A stretch of DNA of 64,000 bases, taken from NCBI GenBank assembly GCA_030674185.1, contig JAPXFY010000022.1:46686398-46750397 (forward strand). The letters run 5' to 3'. The notes beneath the pieces are model-generated. The model was not told where the DNA came from. It saw only the letters and a program-made list of their open reading frames with translations, and did not search any database. This DNA is from Monoplex corrugatus. Taxonomy: Eukaryota; Mollusca; Gastropoda; Littorinimorpha; Ranellidae. Below, one piece after another: positions 25,401 through 35,338 of this stretch (the first letter of the stretch is position 1; every line of letters starts with the position of its first letter). Both the position numbers and the translations under genes were made by a program.

Positions 25401-28400
25401 ATATATATACAGATAGATATACAGATATAGATATAGTGTTCTGTGTGTTTATACACACAAAGGGAGTTCAAATTTTAAGTGTTCTGTACACACTCTGACA
25501 TAAAAATGCTGACAGGAAAAAGCTCGTCCTTTTACCCACCAGATGGGGGGTAACCAGACAGCACTGAACCCAGGCCATGCGACTGGAAGTCTGATGTCCT
25601 CCCGCTTGACTGTCACACCCGACTTCCTTGTTGTTTAACCCTTTCACTCCCGCACTCCGGTCACCAGCATCCTGCATTGCCAACCATGTTAGCAAAGCAA
25701 AAACTTAACCCTTTGATTCCCTCACCCTATCCACCAGCTTCCTGCAGGAAGCTGGTGGATAGGGTGAGGGAATCAAAGGGTTATGTTTTTGTAGTTGGTA
25801 GATAGGGTGCGGGAGTCAAAGGGTTAACCCTACAGGTGTTGACCGGCTTTCACATACACCCCACACGCAACCAATCACTACACAAAAACACATCCTCACA
25901 GTACTGATGAACAGTAAAAAAAGGAGAACTTTCACTGCCGTCTACACACCAATGGCGCTACACATGGTACATATCTAAGTATAAATACTGACCAGTATTG
26001 TTTGTTCCTGTTAGTGAAGTAGTACATGTAGCAGCCCACAGTTTTACACACCAATGGTGTTACACATGGTACATATGTAATGAATACTGACCAGTACTGT
26101 TTGTTCCTTTTAGTGAAGTATTACATGTAGCAGCCCACTATTTTACACATCAATGGTGTTACACATGGTACATATGTAATAAATACTGACCAGTACTGTT
26201 TGTTCCTGTTAGTGAAGTATTACATGTAGCAGCCCACTATTTTACACACCAATGGTGCTACACATGGTACATATGTAAGTATAAATACTGACCAGTACAC
26301 ACTAATGGTGTTACACATGGTACATATCTTAAGTATAAATACTGACCAGTACTGTTTGTTCCTGTTAGTGAAGTAGTACATGTAGCAGCCCACTATTTTA
26401 CACACCAATGGTGTTACACATGGTACATATCTAAAGTATAAATACTGACCAGTACTGTTTGTTCCTGTTAGTGAAGTAGTACATGTAGCAGCCCATAGTT
26501 TTACACACCAATGGTGTTACACATGGTACATATCTTAAGTATAAATACTGACCAGTACTGTTTGTTCCTGTTAGTGAAGTAGTACATGTAGCAGCCCATA
26601 GTTTTACACACCAATGGTGTTACACATGGTACATATCTTAAGTATAAATACTGACCAGTACTGTTTGTTCCTGTTAGTGAAGTAGTACATGTAGCAGCCC
26701 ACTTCTTTGTCTTTCTCATACAGTTGTTCTCGTTGTTTAGCAGTGGTGATGCTGACCAACTCTCCTGCGTATTCCACCACAAAGTCATCTTTGTTGAACT
26801 CCTTGGTGGCCACGACGCCACGACCTTTGTCCTCAATCTCTATTACCTGCTCACATGACACAGTGACAAACCTTTTTTCACTGACCAGTGTTTGACTTTT
26901 TAACATTTTTAGCGCTCTATATCAAAAGTGAACTATCTGCCAAATCTTTGAAGCCACTGAAAACAAAATTACTATCTTCCATGTGGGTACTTTCAGTATA
27001 AATAGTATCCCACCACCAGCTGAAAATTCTTGCTATGAATTTCCCTTCTATGAAATTCTCTGCTATGAATTTTCCCTTTAAATCTCTTTGTTTCTGCCAT
27101 GTTTTTCTGTATATTCCCTCTTCCTACTTGCTTGCTTTACTGGTCTATGCACTTGTACATTTTCAAGAAATCTTTGTACATTTTGTTTTCTTTCCTGCCA
27201 CCAACATTATGTTGTTTGCATGGTGTCTGATTCCAAGCTAAAATAGCCAAACCTGGAATGGATATATATACTGACCATCTGAGATGTGACCAAGATCAAA
27301 AGATGAAGAATCATACATATCATAGATTGTTCAGCAGTGACCAGCAATACTAGCGGTTTACTTTTTGCACTCTTTATCAAAACTGACCCATCTGACATTT
27401 CTCTGAACCCATCGTTTCTCTCCTTTGCTGTGTAAATGCCCCCTCCCCCCCCTCCCTTTCCCTGCTCGACAAGAACAAGAACCTATATACAGCTGGAAGG
27501 ACAGAAAGCAGCCCATAAACAAACTTGCTAGCCACTCTGACATAATGGTAGTCAGACCGAAAGATTGAAGTTTTCTCTCTCTGCTTGTCAACCAGAATGA
27601 AAGATTTGACCCAGAAAAAACATGAAAAAAAATCAGAACATGTATCTAATACAACCAGGAAAGACGGGTGCAAATTTTCGCCCAACTGGCCTTTGTCAAT
27701 CATAGACACAAGATCACAAATGAACAAACACCAAATACAAAAATTAGGAGAAAAAGACTGAAACTTCCCAGCTGCTTCATCCAGTGGGAGAAAAGAACTT
27801 TTCTCAAAATTTCATCAACAAACACATACCTGTAAACCATCTTCGCAGCCAGACATGATTTTCTCCTCTATTTCCTTCTCTCGTGCTTTCTGAAACACAA
27901 ACCACACACACACACACACAGAGTCAAAACTGAACTGGTGAAATCAAACAACTTTTCCCCTTAATCATCACAGATCCTTATGTATCACTTTTGACATGTA
28001 TAGTTATAATCAAAGACAAGTCAGTGTCAGAATTTATTAACAGGAAAAACTCCATATAAAGTGGAAAAGAAGCATACACCACTTAATGAATAGAAAAATG
28101 AATGGTATCTTCCACATTTCTAGCTCCATAACACACAGCTTAGTTCATTACTAAAGTTATTTAAGTTCTACGTCCATAACCTACAGATGAGTTCATTATT
28201 AACACATTCCGTATCGCGTCACGAGATCCTCATGACTCAGCTTTCTCTCTCCGTGGACCGCGTAATGAGGATTTCGTGCCCTGAACTGTAGTTTCAGTTT
28301 CAAGTATATAAATAGAAAATGTTTGAAGCGGCAAAAATGGCAAAATACAGGCATAATTTGAGTGTTTCTGAAGTCTCTCTCCTAACATTACTTGGTCAAT

Positions 28401-28745
28401 AGTTAGTACAGTGATCTATTTTCTTGATAGGAAAAGGGTTAAAGTTATTCAAGTTTTATGTCCATATTCCACAGCTGAGTCCATTACGTAAGTTATCCAA
28501 GTTCTACGTCCATTACCCACAGATGAGTTAATTATCAAAGTTATTCAAGTTTTATGTCCATATCCCACAGCTGAGTCCATTACGTAAGTTATCCAAGTTC
28601 TACACCCATAACCCAATAATAATAATAATAATTACAATATTTATATAGCGCAAAATCTTGATAAAATCAAATCTAAGCGCTGAAGCAGACACACACGCAA
28701 GCACGCACGCACGCACGCACGCACACGCACGCACACCACACACAC

Positions 28746-28789
<44 letters not shown>

Positions 28790-31700
28790 ACACACACACA
28801 CGCATGGCTATAAATGGGAGAAAGAATAAAAGCAATAAAAGCAAGAATAAAACCAATGGAAAATTATAGAGAGCATAGCATATACAATTATATATTATAA
28901 CCATGTGATTCCCTCCGAGCGGAGACAGGCTGCAGAGGGGGGGGGGGGGGGGGGGGGTTGAGTGAGGTTAGGATTTTATGCGGAGGAGAAAAGGTGAGTT
29001 TTGAGAGCGGACTTGAAGGAGACAAAAGTAGGTTGCTGACGGACTGAGAGAGGAAGTTTGTTCCAGGAGAGTGGACCAGAAACAGAGAAGGCTCGTGGAC
29101 CATAGGTATTGAGCTTAGTGCGTGGAAAGCGAAAAGTCAGAGGATCGGAGGCAGAGCGGAGGGTACGTGAGGGAAGATAGATCTCAAGTAGGCTTGACAG
29201 GTAATCGGGGGCTGCGTTATTGAGGCTTTTGTAGCACATGGTGTCTAGTTTGTACTGTATGCGCTTTGATACAGGGAGCCAGTGAAGTTGTGCCAGGAGA
29301 GGAGATATGTGGTCAGCTTTTTTCTTTTTGAGTACAAGGCGTACAGCATTATTTTGAATGCGCTGTAGGATGTGAATGGTGGAGGCAGGAAGACCAGACA
29401 GGAGTGAATTGCAATAGTCAATGCGAGACATTATGAAGGAGAGAACGAGTTTTGCAGTTGTTTCGACAGAGAGATACTTCAGATGAGCTCATTACTAAAG
29501 TTATCCAAGTACTACATTCATAACCCACAACTGAGCTCATTACTTAAGTTATTTAACCCTCTGACTCCTGCACCCTATCCACCAACTAAAAAAATTCAAC
29601 CCTTTGCCTCCCTCACCCGATTTGCCAGCTTCCTGCAGGAAGCTGATAGATAGGGGAGGAAGTCAAAGGGTGAAGTTTTTGCTTTCCTAGCATGGTTGAC
29701 AATGCAGGATGCTGGTCGACAGGGTGAAGAGGTCAAAGGGTTAAGTTCTCTCACTTGGGAGTTTCTAGTCTTAAAAATTAAAAACCTAAAATCTCTCTCT
29801 CTCTCTCTTATAAACATAAACTCATATCTTTGAAGATGGCTATGTACTTCACTGACAGGATTGTTGCCAAACTGAGTGTTCATAGTGTTCTATTCCCTTT
29901 ATTTCCAGGGGTACTACTGATGAAGAAAATACATTTCACCATCATTTAGCCATACTTCATTTGAATGAGAGGAATAAGGACAGAAAATATGACACAAAAC
30001 GCACAAGTCTGGTAATATCTAAAGACCCTGTGACAGGAATAAGGACAGAAAATATGACACAAAACGCACAAGTTTGGTAATATCTAAAGACCCTGTGACA
30101 GGAATAAGGACAGAAAATATGACACAAAACGCACAAGTCTGGTAATATCTAAAGACCCTGTGACAGGAATAAGGACAGAAAATATGACACAAAACGCACA
30201 AGTTTGGTAATATCTATAGACCCTGTGACAGGAATAAGGACAGAAAATATGACACAAAACGCACAAGTCTGGTAATATCTAAAGACCCTGTGACAGGAAC
30301 AAGGACAGAAAATATGACACAAAACGCACAAGTCTGGTAATATCTAAAGACCCTGTGACAGGAATAAGGACAGAAAATATGACACAAAACGCACAAGTTT
30401 GGTAATATCTAAAGACCCTGTCAGTACCAGAGCTCATGCGCAGACTTGCGCTACCATAAAGTCCAATCCTTTCTGTCACATGGCATTTGCCGCATTAGAA
30501 CATATGGAACTGTTCCCTGAGTGGGGAGTGATGTCTTGAGAAACTGTTACCTTCATTTATTCCTGGCCTGACATGTATGATAAACATTACCTTAAGTTCA
30601 GCACTTGACATGCCTCGTCTGTCACTGCGACGTACGGGGAAAAACTCTGTGATCGTCTTTTGGTAACTCTCTACCTCATCTTTAGGTTTCCTGAAGGACA
30701 CAATTATAATTATAAACCATGATGTATCACATTAGCACAGACAGTATAGTATATCACCAACAGCAACCATTGGCTCGCTTCGCCAGGTGGTCCTTCCAAG
30801 TCTGCCACATGAAGCGGCCACTCCCTTCCACAGGTGTAAATCGCCTGAGAGTTAATGCGTTTATAAGTATGAAATACTGTTTTTCATGTGCTGCACACCA
30901 CACATGTGAAAAGAACACTAATTCATACCCAGAAACACATATTAGCACTCAAGCACATTGCAGTGTTCACACACACACACACACTCAAAATTCAATAGCA
31001 GTACCTCAAGCTCTTGAATTATTCAAATTACAAAGAAAATGTGAAGTGATAACAGAAATTAGCCACATAATTCATATTATTTATCCTTGGGAGGCAATGA
31101 TATTATTTTGTTGGATACCTTCTCATTGTTCCTCTATTTTTGTGTTTTTCTGGTTCATATTTGCTTGAATGCTGGCAGTAACCTTGATTCACATCTGAAT
31201 ATTATACTTAGTGGATGCCCATGTTTAGAAACACTTCAAAGGTAATCAGGAAAAGTACATAAATGATAACATGAACTTTGTAATCAGCAAAAAAATAAGC
31301 AGTTCAATATCAGCAGAATGATACAATCCCTTATGTTTAGGTAGAAACTTGATGCCTTTGAAACAAAATACACCAAGAATATTGCACGTCTTTATGGACA
31401 GACAGCATCTACTCATCTTTTTTGTTTTTTGCATTAGGATAAAATGACATATTCCTATTCATTCTAAGAACACAGTTTTTGACAATTATTTGAATCAGCA
31501 ATATTAACATACAAGTTTTTGTCAGCCTGTCTAATTGTCTATAGCTAAATAATTTATAAATTCTTAAAATTTTAGTGTTCATCGTTACACTTAGCCAACT
31601 TATTGTTTAAACAGTAATTAATAAATTACTTCTTTCGCTTTTTTTTGGGGGGGGGGGTCGTTTTTTTTCCCCCTTTCCCATCTCTCATATGCCTTTTGCT

Positions 31701-34700
31701 TCCTACTTTCTCAAGACTAGCTGTATCAGTACCCCATTTTCGATTCCTCCACTCACACACCCCACTATTGTTGTTTTGTACTTGCCATTTAAGTACATGA
31801 TGATAAAGCTCGAATTTACTTTTAAACATCTTTGGGAAATCAAAACATTCTCCATGATGATAATGTTCAAATTAACTTCTCAACATCTTTGGGAAATCAA
31901 AGCATTCTCCATCCTTTTTAACATGAATTTGTGTCACCATCTGCCAGACTCCTTTGCATAATGTCACAACAAGACCCTTTAGTGTAAATTCTTTGTGTTC
32001 ATATCTTTCGTCTTTAACCTTACTGGTGGTTGTGGCCACAAATCCGGTCACAGAAGAAAACAGGGCAGTGCTTTCAAAATCTGTACATCCAACAGCAAAA
32101 ATTCTCTCATCAGCAGTCAACAAGGGCAATAACTTTTACTGGACTAAAGCTGTTATTATGCAGCTGCAGTTACTTCCCATCTACAGCGGTACACTTTCGA
32201 AACATTTATCTGGCTTCTAAAGGATTAATTACAGTTTCACAGCTAATTTGGTCCCAAGGTTTTCAGTTTTCATAAATCACATACCTCCATTTGTACATGC
32301 TTGTGACTCTGACAGTGATGCAACCTCCCTATGATCATCAAAATGGTCTTTGCGCTTAGCATTATAGTTTTTAGACAATTATCGTGTGCCTTTGATACAA
32401 AACTATGATATGCTGATGATATTGCACTGATATTGGACAACATTATCAGCATGAAAAAATTCTATATGAAACAGATGTAGCAGGCAAGATGGCAGGTCTA
32501 AACCTAAATGCCAAAAGGATAAAAAGTGCATCTAGAAGGAGAAACTGAGAAAGTCATGCATACTGAGATATTCAAATTAAAAAACTCTTTGAAAATTAAG
32601 TGATTTTAAATATTCAGGCCTATCATGGCACCCGTACTAAAGACATCAAAATATGAGTACGACTGGTAAAACAGAAACTGATCAAAGTCAATAACATTTG
32701 GAAAGATAGAAGCATACCAACAGCCCTTAAAAAATCAAAATTCTAAAATGTCTGTTCTGGCCAGCAATGCTATATGGCTGTGAAGCCTGGACATGCCAAA
32801 ATGCAGATTAAAACAGGATCAAATCAGCAGAGATGTGGTTCTACAGGCAGATTCTTGAGTCAAATGGACCGATAAAAGAACAAATGAATGCCTTTTGCAC
32901 GAACTCACAGTCCAATGCCAACTGCAAAGCAGAAATCAATGAAAGAAAAATCAGATACATGGCCTTGCAGCCAGCAACACCAACATATCTTTATGATAAA
33001 GGTTTACAAGGAAAAGTAGAGGCCAGAAGAAATCCAGGCCGGCTAGCCACCATCTCCTATATGAACATCACCACCAACATCAGCAGATTGAAGGTCTATA
33101 AAGTAGCACAGAAAAGTCAAGACGGGAGTAAATGAAGGAGAGTTGTTGCAATGTCTGCTGCTGCAGCTACCATCAAATTGGATGATGCTGACTGGTGACT
33201 GTGTGCCAACACTGATGACAAAGAGATAATGACTAGCATTTCAGGCAGCCTTGTGAAGAGTACATGTAAAGAGTGTGTTTATTTTTCTCTGAAGTGTGTA
33301 CTGTTGCACTATTCAAAAAAAAAAAAAGTTTCTGAAAGTAGAACTCATGGATTCTGGCTCTGGATATGAAAAAAAATTGTGAATATATGCAGTATAGAGT
33401 CATTCACAAAAGAAATTCTTTTTCCAATCAGTGATCACAGTTGCAGTAAAACAGAAGAAAGAAAGAAAGAAAAGAAAAGAAAGGGTTAATGCACTGCACC
33501 TTATTCTGGTATGACAAGAACTCAGGTGATGAACTTTCCAGTAAACTTTTTCTTGTAGTAATTTCTTTTTAATCTGAGCATTTCCTGGTATCATGACCGC
33601 CAGAAAACTGCCTCTAATGGGATTTTACACACACTCAACTCTGTGCCCCCTTGTGTGTCTCATCAAAAGTATTATAACGCAGTACTTGAAATTAGAAACT
33701 CTCTACCTACATCTTCAGTTTCCATTTGCTATGATGTTCTGTCTCCCTTTCCTTCTCTTTTGTCAATTTTCCCTCACTGCCTACTTTTGTTGCACTGGTG
33801 TCAATGATGATAACATGGCCACTCACTATATGTCACTGACTAAAACAAAAAGCGAGATCCCCACTCCCTAAAAAAAAAAGTATACACACAAAATAAATAA
33901 ATAGTAAAAGGGCCACACCATACTCAATCAAGGCATTTACAAGAATCACTGATGTGATGTTGCTGAACGCCTTTGACAGTCGTATACTTGCTATGTCTTA
34001 CCCAATTGTTTTGGTACTTGGTAACGCTGAATTTTTCCTTGATGCTGCAGACTTGGGTGGCCGGCCACGTTTACGAGGTCTTCTTGTTCCTGCAACATAA
34101 ACATGCCATTAATATTTCACAAACCTGAGGCCAAGCTTTTATTGTACAACTGAATTATTGTGTTTAGCTGCTGATTTTTGTTTTTGTTTATCACTTGATA
34201 ATGGTATTGGTATACTTTTTCACAAAAGTAAAACCTAGAACTGTGCAGCTTACTAATAGCACACTGCTCACTAACAGCACACAATGACCATATTATCCTA
34301 ATCTTTATGAATAACAAAGTAACGAAAAGAAGTTAAAGATATCTACAGTATTTGATACATGAGATACCCAAACTATACTCTCTTTACGGATTATCAACTT
34401 GCCTTGATTTTTTAATTTCAACTTCCATCATACTACCTACCAGGATCGACAAAACATCTCCCCCCCCCCCCCATCCCTACTCCCCAAACTTTCTCCCTCA
34501 ACATCACAGAAACTAGGTCCTGTCCCTTACAGGTGGTGAGTACAGTGAGGGAGTGACAGGTGTCAATCTGAACATTCTTTACCACAGATGGACAGATTTA
34601 CGAGTTAGCAATGTCAACCTTTCAGGTGTCACCAAGAGATACTCAAAGTGAAGATATATATGGACATGATGCTGGAGACAGACTGACTGATTATTCACAC

Positions 34701-35338
34701 CTCACAAAACCACCAATGTCACTAGACACATCCCTACTTGGAACGAGACAAAAGAAATAAGGACAACCATCAAATACCTGGCAATGGCAATTAGATCTTA
34801 ACAAAAAAAGACAGGAAGGCAGGACGCACATGAAACTGAAACTGCTATAAAAATCACCCATAAGTGGAACATGATACGGTGGACTGATGTTGACGGCTTC
34901 TGCTCTAGTCAGGAGACTTCCACACAATTCCCACCATACACATGCCATACATTTTTGTCATGCACACAAACACACATTTTATAGCATACAGGATCACAAA
35001 CACCCGCACATTAACGCAACACACACACACAGCAACACTGACAAGTGACAGTGTATGAATGTAAACTTTTGATGGACTTACTAGGGCTCGAGCGTACAGG
35101 TGAGCGTACTGGACTCACAGGTGTGGAGGGTGGATCCACAGGTAAGAAATTCAGACGCACAGCACGCACAGGTGAGCGGTCCACACCTTCAGCAGAGCAG
35201 TTCAGATTGACAGATTTGGGGGTCATACGTTTAGGTGGGACATCACCATGGATAAAAAAGTCAGCGATGCACATTCCCATTTCTGCTGCTCTGTATTTCA
35301 GCATTACCTGTGCCATCTTACTCTGCTAAGAGCTCTCC
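19261..35338 (-). CDS. KMT5A: Histone H4-K20 monomethyltransferase KMT5A/SET8 (whole gene model, six exons)
   Basis: This nuclear enzyme places a single methyl group on lysine 20 of histone H4. The coding exons, in transcript order, are 35316-35082, 34089-34002, 30690-30591, 27889-27830, 26846-26656 and 19471-19261. All introns are GT-AG and every phase joins cleanly, giving 294 residues. Visible in order: an S/T-P rich N-terminus (1-78); an AT-hook-like basic patch [11 protein letters not shown] (about 81-91); a PIP box QKTITEFF (118-125) followed by PVRR; and the SET domain (about 162-294) with GRG at 169-171, [21 protein letters not shown] (NHS 240-242), [10 protein letters not shown] and a C-terminal HPWLKS. 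Human KMT5A has the same C-terminal layout and no post-SET domain; it is longer (about 350-390 residues) mainly at the N-terminus. The gene covers about 16 kb of coding span and is the only clearly functional gene here. The identification is secure; a further upstream exon is possible. Confidence 0.95.
19955..20003. repeat. GC-rich palindromic repeat, short copy
   Basis: 'ggggtccaggggcaggcagt' then 'gccccccagacgctgaag', in the 3' flank of KMT5A close to the stop codon. Confidence 0.65.
20133..20527. repeat. ~35-bp minisatellite
   Basis: About eleven units of 'catgcatgcatgtacacgag' plus 'tgcacgtgtatgaatca'. The unit is itself partly palindromic (gcatgc, gtgcac). Followed by (CA)n and, at 20665-20682, a C run. 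Confidence 0.92.
20885..21120 (+). mobile_element. tRNA-headed SINE (Leu-tRNA-like head)
   Basis: 'gacaagagtggcagaatggt' followed by 'tcagacattcacctgcc' resembles a leucine-type A box; 'ggttccacgggtcactcccc' follows. Body 'ctcctcagtttgaccaaaaa' onward. Confidence 0.6.
21350..21512 (+). mobile_element. SINE 3' region (gaaactgaaac tail family)
   Basis: 'gtttatgtgcaggcttaagg', 'tggaattcattccaagcgca' and 'cttgagaaactgaaactgaa' in order. The Tigger-like element lies about 20 bp beyond. Confidence 0.75.
21535..21995. mobile_element. Tigger/pogo-like non-autonomous element
   Basis: Flanked by TA (21533-21534, 21996-21997). Ends are CAGTGGAGTCCATTAATAAC and, inverted, CAGTGAAACTCTGTTATAGC. Internal repeats of 'taacgaga' near both ends are typical of Tigger ends. 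There is no convincing transposase in the 461 bp. Confidence 0.8.
22690..22833 (+). CDS. Candidate upstream exon of copy B gene
   Basis: An open frame from ATG 22690 covers 48 codons, including [11 protein letters not shown], to donor GAG|gtaagg in phase 0, which matches the phase of the copy B exon. The cysteine cluster is reminiscent of the CVKC of the candidate exon at 8352-8453, but no further similarity is visible. Low confidence. Confidence 0.2.
24245..24412 (+). CDS. Terminal exon of unrecognised gene, small conserved domain (copy B)
   Basis: Acceptor 'tgtgatttccag' is followed by a phase-0 exon of 55 codons reading [20 protein letters not shown], then [16 protein letters not shown] and RGHHIFTV before TAA. 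It is the partner of the exon at 9339-9551 and keeps the pattern better (DDIAW, LQPPT, RGHH). It lies inside the last KMT5A intron but on the opposite strand. That placement could be a nested host gene or a transposable-element gene. Confidence 0.6.
   Translation, partial: VLKSEGGETLVKFLRDRSGHFSFPDIDDIAWMANDNLCLLQPPTIIQRGHHIFTV
25480..25632 (-). mobile_element. SINE-like repeat
   Basis: On the minus strand 'gtcaagcgggaggacatcag' and 'cttccagtcgcatggcctgg' are followed by 'accccccatctggtgggtaa', the same body as 4895-5090. Confidence 0.55.
25639..25823. mobile_element. TTAA fold-back MITE
   Basis: Among the best-preserved copies. The central palindrome 'ccagcttcctgcaggaagct' is exact. Directly preceded by a minus-strand SINE. 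Confidence 0.92.
25940..26655 (-). repeat. Tandem array of KMT5A exon end plus 5' splice site
   Basis: Seven further units follow the true exon. Their exon-like ends start at 25993, 26092, 26191, 26293 (truncated), 26347, 26450 and 26553, so the spacing is 99-103 bp except at the short unit. Each full unit holds about 47 bp that encode [14 protein letters not shown], the donor-like TACTG|GTCAGT, and about 55 bp of intron sequence. The units are nearly identical to each other. Reading from exon into intron in frame gives a stop about 17 codons later. Confidence 0.93.
26656..26846 (-). CDS. KMT5A: KMT5A exon, N-terminal half of SET domain
   Basis: A 191-base exon from acceptor 'catgtgagcag' to donor 'TACTG|gtcagt'. 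It encodes residues 162-224: [22 protein letters not shown], then [14 protein letters not shown], and ends in phase 2. The first two bases of C225 are here and the last comes from the next exon. GRG and EYAGEL form part of the S-adenosylmethionine pocket in SET enzymes. The last ~47 bases and the donor are copied repeatedly just downstream (see the array at 25940-26655). This copy is taken as the real one because only it is joined to the upstream SET-coding sequence. Confidence 0.95.
27610..27795. repeat. Single arm of the 16.2-kb fold-back family
   Basis: 'ggtgcaaattttcgcccaac', 'tggcctttgtcaatcataga' and 'aggagaaaaagactgaaact' match the left arm of 16205-16605. Lies in the KMT5A intron just downstream of the 60-base exon. 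Confidence 0.65.
27830..27889 (-). CDS. KMT5A: KMT5A exon, helix before the SET domain
   Basis: A 60-base, phase 0-0 exon between 'tgtgtttcag' and 'gtatgtg'. It encodes [20 protein letters not shown], matching the charged helix that precedes the SET domain in KMT5A proteins. It is too short for ordinary ORF finding and was recognised from its splice sites and its fit between neighbours. Confidence 0.9.
28203..28438. mobile_element. TTAA-flanked element, 236 bp
   Basis: Ends CACATTCCGTATC and, inverted, CCCTTTTCCTATC, flanked by TTAA at 28199-28202 and 28439-28442. Taking it out leaves 'gttcattaTTAAagttattcaa', which is the normal sequence of the surrounding satellite unit. Confidence 0.8.
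28616..29478 (-). mobile_element. L2/CR1-like retrotransposon 3' end, 5'-truncated
   Basis: The minus strand codes for [17 protein letters not shown] to LKTHLFSSA (29431-28976), closely matching the copy at 50009-51606. A poly-G run lies at about 28937-28957 and (CA)n at 28690-28800. It is inserted in the ~50-bp satellite described at 28115-29552; flanking 'cataaccca' and 'cagatgag' are adjacent in an intact unit. Confidence 0.88.
29557..29740. mobile_element. TTAA fold-back MITE in satellite
   Basis: Inserted at 'aagttatTTAA'; sequence on the right continues 'gttctctcac', so the empty site matches 'aagttatttaagttcta' of the satellite unit at 28155-28170. Confidence 0.9.
29972..30421. repeat. 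65-bp tandem repeat
   Basis: Nearly seven units of 'aataaggacagaaaatatga', 'cacaaaacgcacaagtctgg' and 'taatatctaaagaccctgtg'. Only a few base differences between units, so homogenised recently. In a KMT5A intron, 170 bp from an exon. Confidence 0.95.
30425..30547 (+). mobile_element. SINE 3' region, diverged
   Basis: 'cacatggcatttgccgcatt', 'catatggaactgttccctga' and 'gtgatgtcttgagaaactg'. Confidence 0.55.
30591..30690 (-). CDS. KMT5A: KMT5A exon carrying the PIP-box degron
   Basis: A 100-base exon between 'tccttcag' and 'gtaatg'. It encodes [10 protein letters not shown] then [15 protein letters not shown] and ends ...AELK in phase 0. Q118, I121, F124 and F125 form a canonical PCNA-interacting box. 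R129 is the basic residue four places after the box. In KMT5A of other animals this region is the PCNA- and CRL4-Cdt2-dependent degron that removes the enzyme in S phase and after DNA damage. T122-E123 stands where the strongest degrons have T-D. Confidence 0.92.
30720..32440. other. KMT5A intron sequence, no gene seen
   Basis: No supported exon. Holds (CA)n near 30970, a T/G-run at 31640-31665, and a ~60-bp direct repeat ('aacatctttgggaaatcaaa' at 31826 and 31882). A frame at 31872-32129 on the minus strand has no support. Confidence 0.55.
32450..33170 (+). mobile_element. Decayed non-LTR retrotransposon C-terminus
   Basis: Fragments in shifting frames include [12 protein letters not shown], then [16 protein letters not shown] and [14 protein letters not shown] sequence around 32755-32800. 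An open stretch from 32833 ([12 protein letters not shown]) reaches QKSQDGSK at 33135. The pattern YGCEAWT...MWFYR...RKIRY...[14 protein letters not shown] is the C-terminal tail of endonuclease-reverse transcriptase elements, also seen at 44366 and 49853. Many frameshifts and stops. Confidence 0.65.
33240..34000. other. KMT5A intron sequence, no gene seen
   Basis: Simple A/T-rich intron sequence with a (gaaa)n stretch at 33460-33485; nothing else recognised. Confidence 0.6.
34002..34089 (-). CDS. KMT5A: KMT5A exon with AT-hook-like basic patch
   Basis: An 88-base exon between 'tttatgttgcag' and 'gtaagac'. It completes an arginine codon from the previous exon, then encodes [16 protein letters not shown] and runs to ...TKTIG, ending in phase 2. 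The core RKRGRPPK matches the AT-hook pattern (GRP flanked by basic residues), so it may help DNA or nuclear binding. The function is inferred from the motif only. Confidence 0.85.
35082..35338 (-). CDS. KMT5A: KMT5A exon with start codon (N-terminal 78 residues)
   Basis: The acceptor 'ttatttgtgcag' precedes 22 bases of 5' UTR, including an in-frame TAG, and then ATG at 35316. The exon ends CCT A|gtaagtcc (phase 1). The segment is rich in proline-directed sites. Three fit the full CDK pattern SPxR (S48, S68, S72), and T32-P-K, T65-P and S77-P are also present. A motif IADFF at 17-21 resembles a PIP box that lacks its glutamine. This start was chosen because of the in-frame stop just upstream within the same exon. 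Confidence 0.85.

Larger units (their letters stand above)
28115..29552. repeat. ~50-bp satellite array broken by insertions
   Basis: Units such as 'aagttattcaagttttatgt', 'ccatatcccacagctgagtc' and 'cattacgt' cover 28115-28615 and 29479-29552, with a TTAA element (28203-28438) and an L2 copy (28616-29478) inside and a MITE at the end. Unit variants carry a TTAA site in 'gttatttaagttcta' or 'attattaaagttatt'. Confidence 0.88.

Noticed and set aside
26220..26836. Repeated GCYMYYF peptides as a multi-repeat protein
   Set aside because: Frames are broken by stops in the intron half of each unit; they are copies of an exon edge, not a repeat protein.
29972..30421. Regular direct repeats resembling a CRISPR array
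   Set aside because: Units are head-to-tail without unique spacers, in an animal intron; an ordinary 65-bp minisatellite.
31872..32129. 85-codon minus-strand frame
   Set aside because: Composition is fairly normal, but there is no acceptor, donor or recognisable motif and it sits in a KMT5A intron; insufficient to call.
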